From Vibrio vulnificus NBRC 15645 = ATCC 27562 (GTDB lineage Bacteria; Pseudomonadota; Gammaproteobacteria; Enterobacterales; Vibrionaceae): DNA of 64,000 bases. The notes under the pieces were generated by a model. The model had not been told where the DNA came from. It saw only the letters and a program-made list of their open reading frames with translations, and made no database searches. This document shows, piece after piece, positions 35,150-44,403 of this stretch. The position numbers were made by a program, and so were the translations under genes. Each line of letters opens with the position of its first letter. The stretch's first letter is position 1. The stretch spans positions 1,674,001-1,738,000 of the forward strand of contig NZ_CP012881.1 of assembly GCF_002224265.1 (NCBI RefSeq). Direction: 5' to 3'.

Positions 35150-35183
35150 TGAAACCTCTCCCGTATGGAGAGGTTTTTTATTG
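35150..35183 (+). terminator. Terminator of the MFS gene
   Basis: AAACCTCTCC pairs with GGAGAGGTTT, followed by TTTTATT. A GTG or ATG start for the next gene at 35165 would fall inside this stem. Confidence 0.85.
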
Positions 35184-35203
35184 ACCAAGAGAAAGGATGT
35201 CAC

Positions 35204-38200
35204 ATGCAAGGATGGTTGGTGATACCCGTATCGTTAGCGTATTTAGGAGTGTTGTTCCTCATCGCTTGGTATGGAGATAGGCAAAAAAATTGGTTGGCAC
35301 GTTGGCGGCCTTGGATCTACAGCCTATCGATTGCGGTTTACTGCACCTCTTGGACGTTTTACGGCACGGTGGGGCAGGCGAGCAATAATCCTTGGTCTTT
35401 CTTGCCGATCTACATTGCACCGATTCTGGTCTTTACCCTTGGTTGGCGCGTCTTAGCGCGGCTCATTCTTGTTGCCAAGCGCGAACACATTACCTCGATA
35501 GCGGATTTTATTGCTGCGCGCTATGGCAAATCGCAAGGGCTTGCTGTGGTGGTGACCTTGATCGCCGTGGTGGGGATTTTGCCCTATATCGCCCTGCAAT
35601 TGCGTGGCATCACCATGGGGCTTGAGATTATCGCACCCGATCTCTCGAGCCGTTTTGGCTATCAAGATTCTGGCGTTTCTTGGTTTGTGGTGGGGGCTCT
35701 CGCGGTATTCACCATGCTGTTTGGCACCCGTCATATCGACAACACCGAGCATCACCGCGGCATGATGATGGCGATAGCTTTTGAATCGATCGTTAAGCTG
35801 GTGGCATTTCTCGTGGTGGGAATGTTTATCGTCTGGCTGGCGATGCAGCATCAAGAGGTCGATCTCAGCAGTGTTGCCGCCGCCACGTATCAATCACCCA
35901 ATATCGCCACCTTGCTGATCCATACTTTGCTGACCATGCTGGCGATTGTCTGTTTGCCGCGTCAGTTTCACACCATGGTGGTGGAAAATGAACGCGCGCA
36001 AGATCTGCATACCGCGCGTTGGCTCTTCCCGCTGTATCTGATTTTGATGGGCATTTTTGTTCTGCCGATTGCGTGGGCGGGGCAAAGCTTGCTCTCTGGC
36101 AGCCCTGCCGATACTTATGTGATCAGCTTGCCGATGGCGTTTGGTGCAAATGACATCGCCTTGTTGGCCTTCCTTGGCGGCACGTCCGCAGCCAGTGGCA
36201 TGGTGATTGTCTCTACCATCGCGCTCGCCATCATGGTGTCCAACGATTTGGTGATGCCGTTACTGCTGCGTCGTATGCGCCTGTCTAACCGTAATCACCA
36301 CCATTTTTCAGGCTTATTACTGCGCATTCGTCGGGCGTTGATTCTGGTGTTGTTAATTGGTGCGTGGGGCTTCTACCAAGCACTGGACGCGATTCATTCA
36401 CTCTCAGCGATTGGCTTTCTCTCATTTGCCGCGATCACCCAGTTTGCCCCGGCCTTGATTGGTGGTATGTACTGGCGTCAAGGTAACCGAAAAGGGGTGT
36501 ATGTGGGCTTGGCGGCGGGCTTTACCTTATGGTTGATTACGTTGATGAGCCAAACCGACATGTTGGCCGGGAATGCGCAGAGCAACTTGCTGATTTGGTT
36601 GATTACACCACCAGATGTATTAGGGGAGATGGGCGTTAAGGCCTCTGACTGGGGGATGTTCCTCAGTGTTACCGTTAACGCGCTCTGCTTCCTTGTCGTT
36701 TCGATGCTAACCCGTCCAAGCCTAAGTGAGCGCTTACAATCGGCGTCTTTTGTTGGTACGCCATTGCCTGAAAATGAAAACATCAGCCTCTATCAAAGCC
36801 GCGTCACCGTGGGCGAGCTAGAGATGCTGGCCTCCCGCTTTGTTGGGCGCAATCGGGTGAAAAATGCCTTTGCTCACTATTGGTCGCAGCAAAGAGAAAC
36901 CTTATTGCCGAACCAACAAGCTCCCTCAACTTTGATTCGTCATACTGAGCGGGTATTGGCTGGGGTGTTTGGGGCTTCGTCGGCGAAGTTAGTCCTTACT
37001 TCGGCGCTACAAGGCAGAAACATGCAATTGGAGGAAGTCGCGACCATCGTCGATGAAGCGTCTGAGTTGTATGATTTTAGCCGTGGTCTACTGCAAGGGG
37101 CGATTGAGCATATTGGCCAAGGCATTGCCGTGGTGGACAAACAGCTTAGGCTGGTGGCGTGGAACCAACGCTATTTGGAACTGTTTGAGTTTCCGCCGGG
37201 GCTGATACAAGTGGGCCGACCGATTGCCGATGTGATTCGTCATAATGCCGAGCAAGGTTTATGTGGCCCTGGAGATCCAGAAGATCATGTGCGTCGTCGA
37301 GTCTACCATTTGGAACAAGGCACGCGGCATACCTCGTCACGCATTCGCCCCGATGGACGCGTGATTGAAGTGCAAGGTAACCCCATGCCCGGCGGCGGCT
37401 TTGTGATGAGCTTTACCGATATCACAGTGTTCCGTGATGCAGAACAAGCACTGAAAGAAGCCAATGAAACGCTCGAAGAACGTGTTCATTTACGCACAAG
37501 AGAGCTTGAGCAACTGAACAAGCAGTTGGTGGTGGCAACGCAGCGTTCGGATCTGGAATCGCGCTCAAAATCGCGCTTTTTGGCAGCGGTGAGTCACGAC
37601 TTGATGCAACCACTCAACGCGGCGCGTCTGTTTGCCTCATCACTCTCGGAAGTAGCCAAGGACGATGAAAGCCGCAAGCTGGCGCATCACATTGAAAGCG
37701 CCCTTGGGGCTGCGGAAGATTTGATTGGTGATTTGCTGGATATCTCGCGACTGGAGTCAGGCAAGTTGGATGTGCACGTGCATGGCTTTGCTGTCAATGA
37801 TGTGTTGTCGAATTTGAATGCGGAATTCAGTGCTCTGGCCAAACAACAAGGCATCGAGTTTTGCATGATCCCGTCGTCACTCAACGTCACATCTGATCCA
37901 AAATTGCTGCGCCGTGTGGTGCAAAATTTCCTAACCAATGCGTTTCGCTATAGCCCTAATGGCAAGGTTGCGCTTGGGGTGCGCCGAGTCGGTGAACGGG
38001 TGCGTATCGATGTATGGGATAACGGGATGGGCATTGAAGAAGATAAGCAGCAAGAGATCTTTGAAGAGTTCAGCCGTGGCACCCAAGTGCGCTCCGATCA
38101 AGGATTGGGCCTAGGGCTGGCTATTTCCAAAGGCATCGCGCAAGTGTTGGGGCATGAGATTTCGATGCGTTCATGGCATGGCCGCGGCAGTGTGTTCTCT

Positions 38201-38638
38201 ATTACTCTGGATCGTGCCCAGCAAGTGCAAGCGTTGCCAATGGCGGAGCCTGCCCAAGCGCAATCTGAGTTAAGTCACTTACGTATTCTGTGTGTCGATA
38301 ATGAGCCCGATATTTTGGTTGGTATGGAGAATCTTTTGGCGCGTTGGGGGTGTGAAGTGAAAACCGCTACTGACATTGTGCAAAGTTTGAAAGCACTGGA
38401 CGGTGGCTGGCATCCGGATGTGATTTTCTCCGACTATCGTCTTGATGAAGGTCGCACAGGTTTAGAAGTGCTCCAGCAATGTAAGCTTAGATTGGGCAGC
38501 CGTTTTGAAGGGGTGATCATCAGCGCCGACCGCACCGATGATATGATGCAAGGCATCAAAGCCAATGGCTTTAGCTTTATTGCCAAACCCGTTAAACCGC
38601 TCAAGCTGAGAGCGGTGTTGAATCGTGTAAATTATTAA
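35204..38638 (+). CDS. crbS: Acetate-switch hybrid sensor kinase CrbS
   Basis: Hybrid histidine kinase of 1144 residues. The first part (to about 480) is an SLC5-like sodium/solute symporter with about 13 membrane segments; a PAS domain follows near 625-740, then HisKA with the phosphorylated His798 (AVSHDLMQPLNA), the ATPase motifs NFLTNAFRYS and DNGMGIE and GLGLGLAIS, and a receiver with Asp1077 (FSDYRL). This layout matches V. cholerae CrbS, which works with CrbR to control acs. Start at 35204, behind GAAAGGATGTCAC. Confidence 0.93.
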   Translation: MQGWLVIPVSLAYLGVLFLIAWYGDRQKNWLARWRPWIYSLSIAVYCTSWTFYGTVGQASNNPWSFLPIYIAPILVFTLGWRVLARLILVAKREHITSIADFIAARYGKSQGLAVVVTLIAVVGILPYIALQLRGITMGLEIIAPDLSSRFGYQDSGVSWFVVGALAVFTMLFGTRHIDNTEHHRGMMMAIAFESIVKLVAFLVVGMFIVWLAMQHQEVDLSSVAAATYQSPNIATLLIHTLLTMLAIVCLPRQFHTMVVENERAQDLHTARWLFPLYLILMGIFVLPIAWAGQSLLSGSPADTYVISLPMAFGANDIALLAFLGGTSAASGMVIVSTIALAIMVSNDLVMPLLLRRMRLSNRNHHHFSGLLLRIRRALILVLLIGAWGFYQALDAIHSLSAIGFLSFAAITQFAPALIGGMYWRQGNRKGVYVGLAAGFTLWLITLMSQTDMLAGNAQSNLLIWLITPPDVLGEMGVKASDWGMFLSVTVNALCFLVVSMLTRPSLSERLQSASFVGTPLPENENISLYQSRVTVGELEMLASRFVGRNRVKNAFAHYWSQQRETLLPNQQAPSTLIRHTERVLAGVFGASSAKLVLTSALQGRNMQLEEVATIVDEASELYDFSRGLLQGAIEHIGQGIAVVDKQLRLVAWNQRYLELFEFPPGLIQVGRPIADVIRHNAEQGLCGPGDPEDHVRRRVYHLEQGTRHTSSRIRPDGRVIEVQGNPMPGGGFVMSFTDITVFRDAEQALKEANETLEERVHLRTRELEQLNKQLVVATQRSDLESRSKSRFLAAVSHDLMQPLNAARLFASSLSEVAKDDESRKLAHHIESALGAAEDLIGDLLDISRLESGKLDVHVHGFAVNDVLSNLNAEFSALAKQQGIEFCMIPSSLNVTSDPKLLRRVVQNFLTNAFRYSPNGKVALGVRRVGERVRIDVWDNGMGIEEDKQQEIFEEFSRGTQVRSDQGLGLGLAISKGIAQVLGHEISMRSWHGRGSVFSITLDRAQQVQALPMAEPAQAQSELSHLRILCVDNEPDILVGMENLLARWGCEVKTATDIVQSLKALDGGWHPDVIFSDYRLDEGRTGLEVLQQCKLRLGSRFEGVIISADRTDDMMQGIKANGFSFIAKPVKPLKLRAVLNRVNY

Positions 38639-38640
38639 CC

Positions 38641-38667
38641 CAAAGACCTCATAAGAGGTCTTTTTAG
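38641..38667 (+). terminator. crbS terminator
   Basis: AAAGACCTC pairs with GAGGTCTTT around ATAA and is followed by TT. Confidence 0.85.
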
Positions 38668-38680
38668 ATTCTATCAGGGC

Positions 38681-39865
38681 TTAGCGGACTGCTAGAATGG
38701 CTTGTTTTGCGACTCGGTAGAGTTTACCAATCACAGTTTCAAATACTTTTCGAATAAAACTTGCCGTCATATCTTCAATGGCAACGACTGGCTTTCCTGC
38801 AAAAACCAACATATGACCGAGCAAACCGCGGACCTGTATTTCTCTCACTTTTGATGCTTTCGCTACCTTCTCAAGATGCCTAGAAAGTAAGTCATAAAAA
38901 GTCAGACCACTCGAGATAGCTGCTTGAGCTGTCACAGTGGCGAGAAGGAGTGTATCTTTCAACAATGTAATGAGAGCCGCACTGATTTTGTTTGCCCAGT
39001 ATTCAGAAAATGAGGCTTGATTTCTGTGTTCAAATTTCAGTCTGACTGGAGTGTGTAAATATTGGTTCGCTTTGGTTTTTAGTGCTCCCCACTCTTCAGC
39101 ACTCGCTGTATTTAAGTACCCAGGACTTTCATCTGCAGACATTGCATGAGCGCTTATACAGACTTTGGTTGAACTGTCTAAACGATACTCCTGACCTTGA
39201 TAAGGGGCGTGGACAAAAGGCCACAGTGGAATCATAGGGACGGGATCACCACCATGAGTGCAGCGGAAAATTTTATCTGCTCTATTACCCGACTTAATAG
39301 CGTATTGTTCTAGACCTACACGTGGTGCGCCAAATGTGTAGAGATTGACTCGACAAGCGTACTCACTTTTCAGCCAGTCTGCACAAAGCGATGCTAATGC
39401 TCCACCTAGGCTGTGTCCAACACAGTGAATTTTTTTTGGGGTACGATTTTTAGATAAATGTTGATGGAGTTGATTTTTAATACTATTGAATGAATTGATA
39501 AATCCGGCATGAGCTATTGAGCCATTTGGAGCACCTTTGTAACCAATATTAAAGTTTGTGATCCAATCATTCGCATTTTGTGTGCCACGAATAGAGACAA
39601 CGAGTTCATCTTGATACACACCTTTGCCAATACCAATAACCGCAAATGCTTCTGAAGTTCGCATTGCACCTGGAATGACTTTTCTCAGAATAGGAACGCT
39701 CTCTAACAGTGGAATACCTCCAGTCTTGCCGCTAAGAGAGTTTTCTTCTGCAAAGGAAAAGTGTTTGGAAAAATATCCTGAAAATGCCATCCTCCCGGAA
39801 CCAAAGTAAATTTCGTATGGAATATTTGCTATTTGTGATGCCAGTTTTGGTGTTAGAGTTGCCAT
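38681..39865 (-). CDS. Class 3 lipase, candidate antibacterial effector
   Basis: Lipase_3-type alpha/beta hydrolase, 394 residues, without a signal peptide. The nucleophile elbow GHSLGG places Ser152; Asp207 (HGGDPVP) and His240 (ISAHAMS) complete a plausible triad. Residues after about 290 hold amphipathic or hydrophobic stretches (ISAALITLLKDTLLLATVT). Its ATG lies one base after the stop of an exported partner gene, whose last codons provide the AGAGG ribosome binding site, so the two are translationally coupled. I infer a type VI secretion phospholipase effector; a housekeeping lipase is the alternative. The frame up to 39913 overlaps the partner gene and is not used. Confidence 0.75.
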   Translation of the reverse strand: MATLTPKLASQIANIPYEIYFGSGRMAFSGYFSKHFSFAEENSLSGKTGGIPLLESVPILRKVIPGAMRTSEAFAVIGIGKGVYQDELVVSIRGTQNANDWITNFNIGYKGAPNGSIAHAGFINSFNSIKNQLHQHLSKNRTPKKIHCVGHSLGGALASLCADWLKSEYACRVNLYTFGAPRVGLEQYAIKSGNRADKIFRCTHGGDPVPMIPLWPFVHAPYQGQEYRLDSSTKVCISAHAMSADESPGYLNTASAEEWGALKTKANQYLHTPVRLKFEHRNQASFSEYWANKISAALITLLKDTLLLATVTAQAAISSGLTFYDLLSRHLEKVAKASKVREIQVRGLLGHMLVFAGKPVVAIEDMTASFIRKVFETVIGKLYRVAKQAILAVR

Positions 39866-39866
39866 T

Positions 39867-40412
39867 TTAATCCTCTTGATACTTTTCTCTACGTTTATAT
39901 CCCTTAATTTCACATCTGCTTAGTAGCATCAAATCAACGCCATTAGGTACTACAGGGTTTTTAAAATAGTAGAGATAATCAGGTGTGCTGATGTTGCAAT
40001 TAAGGTTATTTAAGTTGTTTTTAATAAAATTAAATGGTTGTTCGTATCCCAATATGGATTCCCATAGATATGTCTTTTCATTTTCAATTAAAATGTAAAT
40101 ACCAATATAAGAATAAGCCTGATTTAACGGGGATTTCTTCAGCCACTGAGCATGAACCATAGGCTCAAAATGAAAATAGCCATTCAGATCGGTTTGTGTC
40201 TTATCGTTATATCGATGTTTTAAGAATCCGCCTTCAAGATAAACGTCTCTATGCGAAAATGCTTGTCCGTCTTGAGTAAGGTGTCCAGAGATCTCTGGAC
40301 TTAAGACATACTCATTCTTTTTAAAGAAATCAAAAATACTCAACATATTACCTTGGCTTGTTAGTGGGAAAGAAATGAAGAGTAGTGCTGCCATTAACTG
40401 AGTGGTGTTCAT
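39867..40412 (-). CDS. Exported partner of the lipase, candidate immunity protein
   Basis: Protein of 181 residues with an N-terminal hydrophobic signal (MNTTQLMAALLFISFPLTSQG). Residues 35-85 (LSPEISGHLTQDGQAF ... DLNGYFHFEP) resemble the DUF6795 / carboxypeptidase-regulatory beta-sandwich type. A periplasmic partner encoded directly before a cytosolic-looking lipase fits immunity against an effector delivered to the periplasm. The gene is strikingly AT-rich: 33 G+C in 120 bases at 40021-40140. A candidate -10 TATATT lies at 40439-40444. Confidence 0.7.
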   Translation of the reverse strand: MNTTQLMAALLFISFPLTSQGNMLSIFDFFKKNEYVLSPEISGHLTQDGQAFSHRDVYLEGGFLKHRYNDKTQTDLNGYFHFEPMVHAQWLKKSPLNQAYSYIGIYILIENEKTYLWESILGYEQPFNFIKNNLNNLNCNISTPDYLYYFKNPVVPNGVDLMLLSRCEIKGYKRREKYQED

Positions 40413-40535
40413 TATTCTTCCGCTGATAAATGGAGCTTAATATAGCGAATGTTTTTTTAAGGGATAAAGCTAGTTGTTCGTTTTTGGACACGTATCTGAG
40501 TTGTGGTGTAATTAATAGATCTCATATTTTTAGTT

Positions 40536-40566
40536 AAAAAAAAGCCGATGCAGTTGCATCGGCTTT
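40536..40566 (-). terminator. actP terminator
   Basis: AAAGCCGATGCA (40541-40552) and TGCATCGGCTTT (40555-40566) pair perfectly; on the minus strand a long T-run follows. It separates the acetate genes from the lipase pair. Confidence 0.9.
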
Positions 40567-40613
40567 GCGTTTCCTCGGAGCTTAATCCCTACAATAAAGC
40601 TCTAAAGTGTGGA

Positions 40614-42314
40614 TTAATGGTCGTGCGCTGCGCCAGCTCCTTTCGGGTAGCGGATGGACTCAACCATTTCTTGTACGTCTGCTGGTACTTCGGCGGTGAA
40701 CTTGTTCACTACAATCGCTACCACAAAGTTCAGACACATACCGAGTGTACCAATGCCCTCTGGGCTGATACCGAACAACCAGTTATCCGGTGTGCTCGCT
40801 GCTGGGTTAATGAACTTGAAGTAAACAATGTAAGCCGCAGTAAAGGTAATACCTGCCAACATACCTGTGATAGCGCCTTCTTTGTTCATCTTCTTGTAGA
40901 AGATACCCAAGATGATGGCTGGGAAGAAGGATGAAGCTGCCAATCCGAAGGCGAAGGCCACAACCTGTGCTACAAAGCCTGGAGGGTTAATACCCAAGTA
41001 GCCTGCACCGACGATGGCAATCGCTGATGCAATCCGCGCAGCCATTAACTCCTGTTTATCGGTCATATTGGGTCTAAAGCCTTTCTTCAACAAGTCATGC
41101 GAAATGGCCGTTGAGATAACCAATAGTAGGCCTGCTGCGGTAGACAGTGCTGCTGCCAGACCACCGGCTGCCAATAGTGCCACAACCCAGTTTGGTAGTT
41201 TCGCTAGCTCTGGAGAAGCCAGTACGATGATATCGCGGTTGATCTTCATCTCGTTGCGTTCATCGCCAGAGTAGAACATCTTGCCATCGCCGTTTTTGTC
41301 TTCCCAAGCCACTAGGCCAGTGCTTTCCCAGTTTTTATACCAGCTTGGTGCTTCTGTGCCAGCGACACCTTGCATGTCTGGACCATTGATGGTGTCGATC
41401 ATGTTAACGCGTGCAAACGCTGCCACAGCCGGTGCGGTGGTGTAAAGAATCGCGATGAACACCAATGCCCAACCAGCAGAGATACGTGCATCAGAGACTT
41501 TTGGTACGGTAAAGAAGCGAATAATAACGTGTGGAAGACCCGCAGTACCGACCATGAGCGCCGCACAGATGAAGAAGACGTCAACCATGTTCGACCCATC
41601 GGTATAGGCGGTGAAGCCTAGCTCCTGCGTTAGACCATCCAGTTTGGTGAGTAGATACTCATCGCTGCCTGCCATGGTCGAACCAAAGCCAAGCTGAGGT
41701 ACAGGGTTACCTGTCATCATTAATGAAGTAAAGATCGCCGGAACCATGAAGGCAAAGATAAGCACACAGTATTGCGCTACCTGCGTATAGGTGATGCCCT
41801 TCATGCCGCCCATAACCGCGTAGAAGAACACGATCGCCATACCGATGATGATACCCATGTTGATGTCAACTTCGAGGAAGCGTGCGAATACCACACCCAC
41901 ACCACGCATTTGACCAGCAACGTAAGTAAACGATACGAAAATAGCACAGAATACCGCAACCAAACGTGCCGTTCTTGAGTAGTAACGGTCACCAATGAAA
42001 TCTGGCACGGTGAACTTACCAAACTTACGTAGATAAGGTGCTAAACAAAGGGCGAGAAGTACGTAGCCACCGGTCCAACCCATCAGGTATACCGTGCCAT
42101 CGTAGCCAATGAACGAGATAATACCTGCCATAGAGATAAATGATGCCGCAGACATCCAGTCCGCTGCGGTTGCCATGCCGTTGGCGACTGGGTGAACACC
42201 ACCGCCAGCAACATAGAATTCACTGGTTGATCCCGCACGGGCCCAGATTGCGATGCCGATATACAGAGCAAAAGTGATACCGACAAGAATAAACGTCCAA
42301 GTTTGAATATCCAT
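40614..42314 (-). CDS. actP: Cation/acetate symporter
   Basis: Sodium:solute symporter family protein, 566 residues, with about 13-14 membrane segments. GGGVHPVANGMATAADWMSAASF, VPDFIGDRYYSRTARLV and the AAALSTAAGLLLVIS segment are typical of ActP-type acetate permeases. A soluble insert (about 320-375) carries a DKNGDGKMFYSGDE stretch like an EF-hand calcium loop. The small DUF4212 partner gene ends 12 bases upstream. Confidence 0.88.
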   Translation of the reverse strand: MDIQTWTFILVGITFALYIGIAIWARAGSTSEFYVAGGGVHPVANGMATAADWMSAASFISMAGIISFIGYDGTVYLMGWTGGYVLLALCLAPYLRKFGKFTVPDFIGDRYYSRTARLVAVFCAIFVSFTYVAGQMRGVGVVFARFLEVDINMGIIIGMAIVFFYAVMGGMKGITYTQVAQYCVLIFAFMVPAIFTSLMMTGNPVPQLGFGSTMAGSDEYLLTKLDGLTQELGFTAYTDGSNMVDVFFICAALMVGTAGLPHVIIRFFTVPKVSDARISAGWALVFIAILYTTAPAVAAFARVNMIDTINGPDMQGVAGTEAPSWYKNWESTGLVAWEDKNGDGKMFYSGDERNEMKINRDIIVLASPELAKLPNWVVALLAAGGLAAALSTAAGLLLVISTAISHDLLKKGFRPNMTDKQELMAARIASAIAIVGAGYLGINPPGFVAQVVAFAFGLAASSFFPAIILGIFYKKMNKEGAITGMLAGITFTAAYIVYFKFINPAASTPDNWLFGISPEGIGTLGMCLNFVVAIVVNKFTAEVPADVQEMVESIRYPKGAGAAHDH

Positions 42315-42326
42315 TTCCTAAACCTC

Positions 42327-42593
42327 TTAGTCTTCCTGCACGTTGTACTTCTTGTCCAGCGCATTCATGCGGACAACGTAGACAAAGATCAGCGCCACAA
42401 AGGTGTAGATCGACCCTTGCTGAGCGAACCAAAATCCGAGCTTGAAGCCACCAAACTGAATGGCATTAAGTGCATCGACAAATAAAATTCCAGCGCCGTA
42501 TGACACTAAAAACCATACTGCTAGCAGTGATCCCATGATCCCCAAGTTTTCCTTCCAGTAGGCTTGAGCATGTTCTGTTGATTCGAACGCCAT
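42327..42593 (-). CDS. DUF4212 small symporter-associated membrane protein
   Basis: Protein of 88 residues with two membrane helices (LGIMGSLLAVWFLVSYGAGILF and YTFVALIFVYVVRM), typically encoded immediately before a solute symporter and thought to act as its accessory subunit. The ATG at 42593 has AAGGAGAAGGCC; the longer frame to 42674 has no supporting site. First gene of the actP operon. Confidence 0.88.
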   Translation of the reverse strand: MAFESTEHAQAYWKENLGIMGSLLAVWFLVSYGAGILFVDALNAIQFGGFKLGFWFAQQGSIYTFVALIFVYVVRMNALDKKYNVQED

Positions 42594-42708
42594 GGCCTTC
42601 TCCTTGTGTTTCTCGTCTGAATAGATAAGTGTTAACGTAATGTTACGTTTCCTAAGATAGCAGTGTTGAGTCAAGGGATCTGTGCAACTTTAGTCGGGGC
42701 GATAAAAA

Positions 42709-42735
42709 GCAAAAACGCCCGAAAAATGGGCGTTT
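42709..42735 (-). terminator. marC-family gene terminator
   Basis: AAACGCCC (42713-42720) and GGGCGTTT (42728-42735); the minus strand continues with TTGCTTTTTATC. Confidence 0.8.
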
Positions 42736-42808
42736 AGTGAGGTGGATAGCAGATTTTAGGATGTTAATTTGATGTTAAATTAGCCAAAGGTCTAAAACAT
42801 CACTCGTG

Positions 42809-43432
42809 CTACAGGTAAAAATCTTTAATGCCTTGGAGCAAATTGTTGAGCGCGACGGCGGCCAAGATCAAGCCCATCACACGGCTGATGATGGCGGCGC
42901 CTACATTACCAATCCATTTTTGAATCGTATTGGCACCGAGCAGCAAAACCAGCGTAATCAATAGCACTGCCATCATCACCGCCGCGGTCATCGCTTGGTC
43001 AGCAAAGGAATAGCGATGGTTGTCTGTCAGCATCACTACCGCCATCATGGCGCCCGGTGACGCGATCGAAGGAATAGCCAGCGGGTAGACGGCCAAATCT
43101 GCAAGGGCGGATTTATCCAACTCTTCGCTCAACTTCTGCTCTTGCTCGGGTTTACTTTCACCGAAAATCATACTCAATGCGAATAGGAGTAGCACAAGGC
43201 CACCAGCCGCTTGAAAAGCAGGTAATGGAATTTGCATGGCTTCCAGTAACATTTGTCCGGCGATCAGGAAAAACAGCAATACGCCTGCAGATATTCCTAC
43301 CGCTTTCAGTGCGACTAAACGGCGTTGTTTGGCGGTCAGGTGTTGTGTTTGTGATAGATAGACAGGAACTGAACCAACAGGGTCGATCACGGCCCATAAA
43401 ACAACGAATTGCGTGATGAGAATACTTAACAA
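42809..43432 (-). CDS. MarC-family integral membrane protein
   Basis: Six-segment inner-membrane protein, 207 residues. VLWAVIDPVGSVPVYLSQT at the N-terminus, PLAIPSIASPGAMMAVVML in the middle and a final LILAAVALNNLLQGIKDF are typical of the MarC/YhgN family, whose substrates are not settled. Single gene between the actP operon and crbR, followed by its own terminator. Confidence 0.85.
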   Translation of the reverse strand: MLSILITQFVVLWAVIDPVGSVPVYLSQTQHLTAKQRRLVALKAVGISAGVLLFFLIAGQMLLEAMQIPLPAFQAAGGLVLLLFALSMIFGESKPEQEQKLSEELDKSALADLAVYPLAIPSIASPGAMMAVVMLTDNHRYSFADQAMTAAVMMAVLLITLVLLLGANTIQKWIGNVGAAIISRVMGLILAAVALNNLLQGIKDFYL

Positions 43433-43582
43433 AGTATAGCCTCCCAGAGTGAATAACAGAGGGATGAAAAGGCAGCGAGGGTGCTGCCGCTGCCGTGCAA
43501 GTGTAGCGATAACTTAAGTCTTTTACGTCATAAAAGTGTGAACTTATATAACTAAATCAGCTTAGGTGATGAGGGAGATGAC

Positions 43583-44218
43583 TTATTGCTCTGGCTCTAA
43601 TTGTTGCAGCATGATCACCGCTTGGGTACGATTTTTCACCCCAAGTTTGCGGAAAATAGCCGTCATATGCGCTTTGATGGTCGCTTCAGAGACATTCAGT
43701 TCATAAGCAATTTGCTTGTTGAGCAAACCATCGGAGAGCATGCCGAGCACTTTGTATTGCTGTGGTGTTAATGCGGCGATTTTCTCGGCCAGGTCATTAC
43801 AGGCTGCGTTATTGGTGATCAATCCTTCAGGGAAGTAAGGATCGCCATTGAGTACTTGGTTTAGCGCGGAAACCAGTGTGCGCATATCACTCGATTTAGG
43901 AATAAAGCCAAAAGCACCGTGGCTTTTTACTTGTGTGACCACCGCCGGTTCTTCACTAGCAGAGACCACAACGATGGGCAGGTCGGGATACTCTGCACGG
44001 AGATGGATCAAACCTGACATGCCATTGGCTCCGGGCATTTTGAGGTCAAGCAGCAGTAAATCCGGCTCTTCTTCGCGTATAAGAAGGTTCAGCAACGCAT
44101 CGAGTGAGTCCGCTTCTAGCAAGTTGGCACCACTGACCGCCATATGCACAGACTGAAACAGCGCATTACGGAACAGGGGGTGATCATCGGCGATGATGAT
44201 GGTGTAGGTCGAATCCAT
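43583..44218 (-). CDS. crbR: Acetate-switch response regulator CrbR
   Basis: NarL/LuxR-type response regulator, 211 residues. The receiver has the phosphoacceptor Asp58 (LLLLDLKMPG) and KS at the end of the fold; the C-terminal helix-turn-helix is LTPQQYKVLGMLSDGLLNKQIAYELNVSEATIKAHM. It matches V. cholerae CrbR, partner of CrbS in activating acs. The ATG at 44218 is used; a GTG at 44230 adds four residues. Confidence 0.88.
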   Translation of the reverse strand: MDSTYTIIIADDHPLFRNALFQSVHMAVSGANLLEADSLDALLNLLIREEEPDLLLLDLKMPGANGMSGLIHLRAEYPDLPIVVVSASEEPAVVTQVKSHGAFGFIPKSSDMRTLVSALNQVLNGDPYFPEGLITNNAACNDLAEKIAALTPQQYKVLGMLSDGLLNKQIAYELNVSEATIKAHMTAIFRKLGVKNRTQAVIMLQQLEPEQ

Positions 44219-44365
44219 GACGTTAAACACTTTTAACTATTTCGTTAATGGAATTATTGCAGCTTTAAGAGTGTGGACAATCTTTATACGCTAAAAGTCT
44301 GATGTAAATCGACTTTTATTAGAGAGTTTGCATATACCTTCGTTGTGAAGGTGAGAATGTGGTAA

Positions 44366-44396
44366 GAAAAACGCCAGCAAGGTTTTGCTGGCGTTT
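44366..44396 (-). terminator. dsbD terminator
   Basis: AAACGCCAGCAA and TTTGCTGGCGTTT pair; the minus strand continues TTTCTTACC. Confidence 0.85.
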
Positions 44397-44403
44397 GAAT
44401 CGG

